This document shows positions 58,401 to 64,000 of a stretch of 64,000 bases of DNA, in pieces. The position numbers and the translations under genes were made by a program. The notes beneath the pieces were generated by a model that saw nothing but the letters and a program-made list of their open reading frames with translations, was not told the DNA's origin and made no database searches. The stretch's first letter is position 1, and each line of letters opens with the position of its first letter. Source of the stretch: Rutidosis leptorrhynchoides (taxonomy: Eukaryota > Streptophyta > Magnoliopsida > Asterales > Asteraceae); assembly GCF_046630445.1 (NCBI RefSeq), contig NC_092333.1, forward strand, positions 706,767,001-706,831,000, written 5' to 3'.

Positions 58401-58944
58401 ATATGATATATATACAATTAAATGTCGTTACAACGATAATCGTTACATATATGCCTCGTTTCGAAATCATTAAGTTAGTAGTCTTGTTTTACATATGTAG
58501 TTCATTGTTAACATACTTAATGATATACTTAATTATCATGTTATCATGTTAAACATAGTGTATCAATATCTTAATATGATTCTTATGTAATTAGTAAGAC
58601 GTTGATATAACGATAATCGTTATATATATCGTTTTCGAGTTTCTTAATTCAATAGCTCATTTTTATGTATATAACTCATTGTTAAAATACCTAATGAGAT
58701 ACATACTTATCATAATATCATGTTAACTATATATATATCCATATATATGTCATCATATAGTTTTTACAAGTGTTAACGTTCGTGAATCACCGGTCAACTT
58801 GGGTGGTCAATTGTCTACATGAAACCTATTTCAATTAATCAAGTCTTAACAAGTTTGATTGCTTAACATGTTGGAAACACTTAATCATGTAAATATCAAT
58901 TTCATTTGATATATATAAACATGGAAAAGTTCGGGTCACTACAG
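55500..58944 (-). mobile_element. 3' LTR of chromovirus T
   Basis: 3,445 bp on the minus strand from TGTAGTGACCCG (58944) to ACGGGACA (55500). It resembles Z, X and Xp in many internal blocks. It interrupts the LINE. The left flank TGAAA (55495-55499) is the expected target duplication, whose partner lies outside the window. No ORF in it is real; the 77-codon ORF near 58000 is a shadow. Confidence 0.85.
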
Positions 58945-58957
58945 TACCTACCCGTTA
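58945..58957 (-). other. Polypurine tract of T
   Basis: The minus strand reads AACGGGTAGGTAC directly before the LTR, identical to the tract of N. Confidence 0.85.
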
Positions 58958-58978
58958 AATAAATTTCGTCCCGAAATT

Positions 58979-59824
58979 TTAAGCAGTTGGAGGTGTTGAC
59001 GTATCTTCTGGAAATAAGTGCGGGTATTTATTCTTCATCTGATCTTCTTGTTCCCAGGTGAACTCGGGTCCTCTACGGGCATTCCATCGAGCCTTAACAA
59101 TTGGTATCTTGTTTTGCTTAAGTCTTTTAACCTCACGATCCATTATTTCGACGGGTTCTTCGATAAATTGAAGTTTTTCGTTAATTTGAATTTCGTCTAA
59201 CGGAAGAGTGAGATCTTCTTTAGCAAAACATTTCTTCAAATTCTAGACGTGGAAAGTGTTATGTACAGCCACGAGTTGTTGAGGTAACTCAAGTCGGTAA
59301 GCTACTGGTCCGACGCGATCAATAACCTTGAATGGTCCAATATACCTTGGGTTTAATTTCCCTCGTTTACCAAATCGAACAACGCCTTTCCAAGGTGCAA
59401 CTTTAAGCATGACCATCTCTCCAATTACAAATTCTATATCTTTTCTTTTAATGTCAGCATAGCTCTTTTGTCTACTTTGGGCGGTTTTCAACCGTTGTTG
59501 AATTTGGATGATCTTCTCGGTAGTTTCTTGTATTATTTTTGGACCCGTAATCTGTCTATCCCCCACTTCACTCCAACAAATCGGAGACCTACACTTTCTA
59601 CCATAGAGTGCTTCAAACGGCGCTATCTCAATGCTTGAATGGTAGCTATTGTTATAGGAAAATTCTGCTAACGGAAGGTGTCGATCCCAACTGTTTCCGA
59701 AATCAATAACACATGCTCGTAGCATGTCTTCAAGCGTTTGTATCGTCCTTTCGCTCTGCCCATCAGTTTGTGGATGATAAGCAGTACTCATGTCTAGACG
59801 AGTTCCTAATGCTTGCTGTAATGT
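58979..59824 (-). pseudogene. T integrase C-terminus and chromodomain
   Basis: The upper part (59791-59243) holds the integrase end: [23 protein letters not shown] with the catalytic Glu, [15 protein letters not shown]-like core and the GPF box ([13 protein letters not shown]). After a TAG the chromodomain follows (59239-58979: FIEEPVEIMDREVKRLKQ, IPIVKARWN, GPEFTWEQE). A TAG near 59824, where the family has Gln, separates it from the rest of integrase. Chromodomain presence identifies a chromovirus; the sequence type suits Tekay. Confidence 0.9.
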
Positions 59825-60892
59825 CTACCAGAATCTTGAAATAAATCTGCCATCCCTATCAGAGATAATAGAGATTGATATTCTATGTCTGGAGACAACT
59901 TCCTTCAAATACAGACGTGCTAACTTCTCTATCTTGTCATCTTCTCTTATTGGCAGGAAGTGTGCTGATTTGGTGAGACGATCTACTATTACCCAAATAG
60001 TATCAAAACCACTTGCAGTCCTTGGCAATTTAGTGATGAAATCCATGGTAATGTTTTCCCATTTCCATTCCGGAATTTCGGGTTGTTGAAGTAGACCTGA
60101 TGGTTTCTGATGCTCCGCTTTGACCTTAGAACACGTCAAACATTCTCCTACGTATTTAGCAACATTGGCTTTCATACCCGGCCACCAAAAATGTTTCTTA
60201 AGATCTTTGTACATCTTTCCCGTTCCAGGATGTATTGAGTATCTGGTTTTATGAGCTTCTCTAAATACCATTTCTCTCATATCTCCAAATTTTGGTACCC
60301 AAATTCTTTCAGCCCTATACCGGGTTCCGTCTTCCCGAATATTAAGATGCTTCTCTGATCCTTTGGGTATTTCATCCTTTAAGTTTCCCTCTTTTAAAAC
60401 TCCTTGTTGCGCCTCCTTTATTTGAGTAGTAAGGTTAGTGTGAATCATTATATTCATAGATTTTACACGAATGGGTTCTCTGTCCTTTCTGCTCAAGGCG
60501 TCGGCTACCACATTTGCCTTCCCTGGGTGGTAACGAATCTCAAAGTCGTAATCATTCAACAATTCAATCCACCTGCGCTGCCTCATGTTCAGTTGTTTCT
60601 GATTAAATATGTGTTGAAGACTTTTGTGGTCGGTATATATAATACTTTTGACCCCATATAAGTAGTGCCTCCAAGTCTTTAATGCAAAAATAACCGCGCC
60701 TAATTCCAAATCATGCGTCGTATAATTCTGTTCGTGAATCTTCAATTGTCTAGACGCATAAGCAATTACTTTTGTTCGTTGCATTAATACACAACCGGGA
60801 CCTTGCTTTGAGGCGTCACAATATATCACAAAATCATCATTCCCTTCAGGTAATGACAATATCGATGCCGTAGTTAACTTTTTCTTTAACAA
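59825..60892 (-). pseudogene. T RNase H and integrase core
   Basis: This 355-residue ORF contains RNase H ([39 protein letters not shown]), then the integrase zinc domain ([20 protein letters not shown] and [12 protein letters not shown]) and the first catalytic Asp ([11 protein letters not shown]) and second ([12 protein letters not shown]). It is broken at both ends by stops. Confidence 0.9.
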
Positions 60893-61654
60893 TTGAAACG
60901 CTTTCTCTTGTTCATCTTTTCATTCAAATTTCTTCCCTTTATGCGTTAATGCAGTCAAGGGTTTTGCTATTCTGGAAAAGTCTTGGATGAACCTTCTGTA
61001 GTAACCAGCTAGTCCTAAAAACTGGCGTATGTGTTTCGGAGTTTTCGGGGTTTCTCACTTTTCAACGGTTTCAATCTTTGCTGGATCCACCTGAATACCT
61101 TCTTTGTTCACTATGTGACCGCGGAATTGAACTTCTTTCAACCAAAATGCACACTTTGAAAACTTAGCGTACATTTTTTCTTTTCTCAGCAACTCTAGCA
61201 CTTTTCTCAAATGTTCTTCGTGCTCTTGATCATTCTTCGAGTAAATAAGTATGTCATCGATGAAAACAATGACAAACTTGTCAAGATATGGCCCACACAC
61301 TCGGTTCATGAGGTCCATGAACACATCTGGTGCGTTAGTCAATCCAAACGGCATAACCATAAACTCGTAATGACCGTAACGCGTCCTAAAAGCAGTCTTT
61401 GGAATATCATCCTCCTTCACCCGCATTTGATGATATCCAGAACGTAAATCGATCTTCGAATAAACAGACGAGCCTTGTAGTTGATCAAATAAGTCGTCGA
61501 TTCTCGGTAGTAGGTAGCGGTTCTTGATGGTAAGTTTGTTCAACGCTCGTTAGTCGATACACAACCTGAATGTACCATCTTTCTTCTTGACAAACAAAAC
61601 AGGAACTCCCCATGGTGATGTGCTTGGTCGAATGAAACCACGCTCTAAAAGTTC
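60893..61654 (-). pseudogene. T reverse transcriptase
   Basis: RT is open from 61543 to 61055, with [24 protein letters not shown] and the catalytic FIDDILIYS. Upstream codons start at about 61652 with a TAG (Gln expected) and a TAA at the Tyr of a conserved Asp-Tyr-Arg. Downstream the frame has two TGA at expected Trp codons. Most stops are one transition from the conserved codon. Confidence 0.9.
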
Positions 61655-62330
61655 CTATAACTGACTTTGTAATTCTTTCATTTTGCTGGGTGCGAGTCTG
61701 TATGGAGCACGAGCTATTGGTGCAGCTCCTGGTACAAGGTCTATTTGAAATTCAACGGATCGATGTGAGGGTAATCCCGGTAATTTTTTCGGAAATACAT
61801 CGGAAAATTCTTTTGCGACGAGAACATCACTGATGTTCTTTTCTTCAGGTTTAACTTCCTCGATGTGTGCTAGAATGACGTAACAACCTTTTCTTATTAG
61901 TTTTTGCGCCTTCAAACTACTAATAAGATTTAACTTCGAGTTGTTCTTTTCTCCGTACACCATTAAAGGTTTTCCTTTTTCACGCATAATACAAATCGCA
62001 TTTTTGTAACAAACGACCTCTGCTCTCACCTTTTTCAACCAGTCCAAGCCAATTATTAAGTCAAAACTCCCTAACTCGACTGGTATTAAATCAATTTTAA
62101 ACGTTTCATCCCCCAGTTTAATTTCTCTCTCCCGACATATATTATCTGCTGAAATTAATTTACCGTTTGCTAATTCGAGTAAAAATTTACTACTCAAAGG
62201 CGTCAATGGGCAACTTAATTTAGCATAAAATTCTCTACTCATATAGCTTCTATCCGCACCTGAATCAAATAAAACATAAGCAGATTTATCGTCAATAAGA
62301 AACGTACCCGTAACAAGCTCCGGGTCTTCC
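61655..62330 (-). pseudogene. T aspartic protease
   Basis: The catalytic motif FDSGADRS is at about 62260, followed by the 195-codon ORF (62242-61655) with SFDLIIGLDWL and the link to RT (VEFQIDLVPGAAPIARAPYRLAP). It processes Gag-Pol. It ends at a TAG immediately before the RT. Confidence 0.85.
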
Positions 62331-63595
62331 TGTGCTTCTGCCGCATTAATATTGAAAACTCTTCCACGGCCCTGCTCATTAGTATTCCCCTGATTCGGGC
62401 AATTTCTAATAATGTGGCCCAGTTTTCCACATTTATAACAAACAGCGTTGGTATTACTTGCTCCGACACTATTCGTTTCGGAATTACTTGGTCCGACATT
62501 ATTTGTTCCTTTAGTTCTGTTAAACTTTGGTCCGTAGACCTCACACTTTGTCGCGCTATGACCATTTCTTTTACACCTGTTTCAAAATGTCGTGCAAAAC
62601 CCCTGATGATTTTCTTCACACCTATGACATGGCTGTTTTTGGTTTTTGTTGTCGTTGTTGTTATTGAGGTTGTTGTTGGGGTTGTTATTGTTGTTGAAAC
62701 GGTTGTTGTAGTTGTTCTTGTTGTTGGGATGTTTGTTGTAGTTTTTGTTAGGATTGCGGTTATTGTTGCGATTGTTGTTGCGGTTGTTGGGATAGTTGTT
62801 GCGATTGTGGTTGTAATTGTTGTTGTTGTTGTACTGGTGACTCTTGTCACCGTTTTCCTCCCATTTCCTCTTGAGTTGTTTCGTGTTAGCTTCTTTGACC
62901 GCCTGCTCTTTAATTCTTCCCTTAATCTGATTTATGAGTTTATGAGCCATTCAACTTGCCTTCTGTATAGAAGCGGGCTCGTGTGAACTCACATCTTCTT
63001 GAATCCTTACTGGTAACCCTTTTACAAATGCGTCAATCTTCTCTTCTTCATCTTCGAATGCTCCCGGACACAATAGACACAACTCTGTGAATCGTCGTTC
63101 ATATGTGGTAACGTCGAACCCTTATGTTCGTAACTCTCTAAGTTCTGCCTTGAGTTTATTGACTTCGTTTCTAGGACGGTACTGCTCGTTCATCAATTGC
63201 TTGAATGCCGACCACGGTAGTGCGTAAGCAGCATTTTGTCCTACCTGTTCAAGATAGGTGTTCCACCACGTTAACGCAGTACCTGTGAAGGTATGCGTAG
63301 CATACTTAACTCTGTCCTCTTCAGTACACTTACTTATGGCAAACATCGATTCGACTTTCTCGGTCCACCGTTTCAATCCAATTGGTCCTTCGGTTCCATC
63401 AAATTCCAAAGGTTTGCAGGCAATGAATTCTTTGTAGGAGCATCCTACACGATTTCTTGCTCCGTTACCTGCATTGCTAGATTCAGAGTTATTGTTGGTA
63501 TGTAGCGCAGCCTATACTGCGGCTATGTTTGCAGTAAGAAAGGTACGAAATTCCTCTTCGCTCATATTCATGGTGTGTCGAGTAGTCGGTGCCAT
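62331..63595 (-). pseudogene. T gag with Asn-rich linker and zinc knuckle
   Basis: The start Met is at 63595 (MAPTTRH). The capsid segment is open at 63409-63122 (FDGTEGPIGLKRWTEKVESMF, ALTWWNTYLEQVG). A linker of roughly 55 residues, mostly Asn with some Tyr and Arg, lies at about 62650-62830. Two Cys/His units follow (CHRCEENHQGFC and a second) and then a standard CYKCGKLGHIIRNC knuckle at about 62400-62445. At least three stops break the frame. Gag would build the particle. Confidence 0.85.
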
Positions 63596-64000
63596 TTCCT
63601 TCAAAATAGCCAACTGAATCGAGTTAATCATACAGAATATTAAGAGTAGTCAATAGTATTTCGTAGCATAATATGAACTCATTTATAAAAGCTTTTTCTT
63701 CATATTAGCGTTTTATAAGTTTAAATTCGGGTACTACCTACCCGTTAAGTTCATACTTAGTAGCTAATATACAATTCAACTACTACAATTCCATATGAAA
63801 AACTGATTATAATAATATATCACATATAAATATTCTTCAAACTTACAACATCGCTATATTACATATAACATGAAATATAGTACACTTTGATACAGGATAG
63901 TTTTGAAGATAAATCTAGTTAATACGCAAGTTGTTCAGCAAAGGAAATAAAGACACGTAATTCATAAGTCCAGAAAAAAGTCATAAGACGACTTCCCATC
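63596..64000 (-). other. T leader, partial
   Basis: No ORF is seen. The minus strand carries a second copy of the polypurine motif (TTAACGGGTAGGTA, 63735-63748) about 140 bp upstream of gag. Primer site and 5' LTR lie beyond the window. Confidence 0.7.

Noticed and set aside
62239-62986. Long Val-rich (+) and Thr-rich (-) ORFs
   Set aside because: They are other frames of the Asn-rich repeat in T gag.

Overview
This window is repeat-dominated intergenic DNA of a flowering plant, very probably a eudicot. Gene types, A+T-rich composition and the mix of Athila, chromovirus (Tekay-like), SIRE and LINE elements would suit Asteraceae, but the family assignment is inference. Almost every base belongs to nested transposable elements. 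The only host protein gene seen is the first exon of a GDSL esterase/lipase (30358-30717, +). Region 1 (1-29676) is a nest on the left of that exon. A decayed short-LTR Ty1/copia element (27123-29676, -) was hit by a chromovirus-like LTR 'Z' (23424-27122, -). Z was hit by a Ty3/Athila-type element 'M' (about 3107-23423, -) with primer site, gag, pol, a small zinc-finger ORF and an Athila ORF1-like gene. M's 5' LTR carries a solo LTR 'Xp' (20494-22838). M's spacer carries a solo LTR of a sister Athila element 'P' (8089-10076, +). At 1-3329 the 3' end of P, its 3' LTR and the same 223 bp of flanking M spacer occur again, joined to a truncated M LTR, so M looks like a rearranged tandem dimer. Region 2 (29677-31279) holds a Stowaway-like MITE, the GDSL 5' flank, exon 1 and the start of intron 1. 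Region 3 (31280-41276) is a complete SIRE-type Ty1/copia element inserted in that intron. Its two 456-bp LTRs differ at one base by eye, it has a perfect 5-bp target duplication, and its gag, pol and third (envelope-like) ORFs are open. Gag and Pol share a frame but are separated by two stops. These lie inside a possible in-frame 177/180-nt intron, so splicing could decide Gag versus Gag-Pol. The third ORF has what looks like its own promoter: bZIP palindrome, TATA box and telo-box. Region 4 (41282-64000) is a LINE on the minus strand split by two later insertions. The first is a solo LTR 'X' (42089-54233), itself split by a non-autonomous deletion derivative 'N' (42560-52024). The second is a decayed Tekay-like chromovirus 'T' (55500 to beyond 64000, -). 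Recurrent signals not explained by the gene content: inverted repeats just upstream of the TATA box in several unrelated LTR families; an octamer AGAGTCTG clustered with 14-bp spacing across the SIRE element; a polypurine-tract copy in the leader of both chromovirus-type elements; and a small retrotransposon ORF laid out like plant-virus nucleic-acid-binding proteins. LTR matches, identities and target duplications were compared by eye; no alignment or database search was run.
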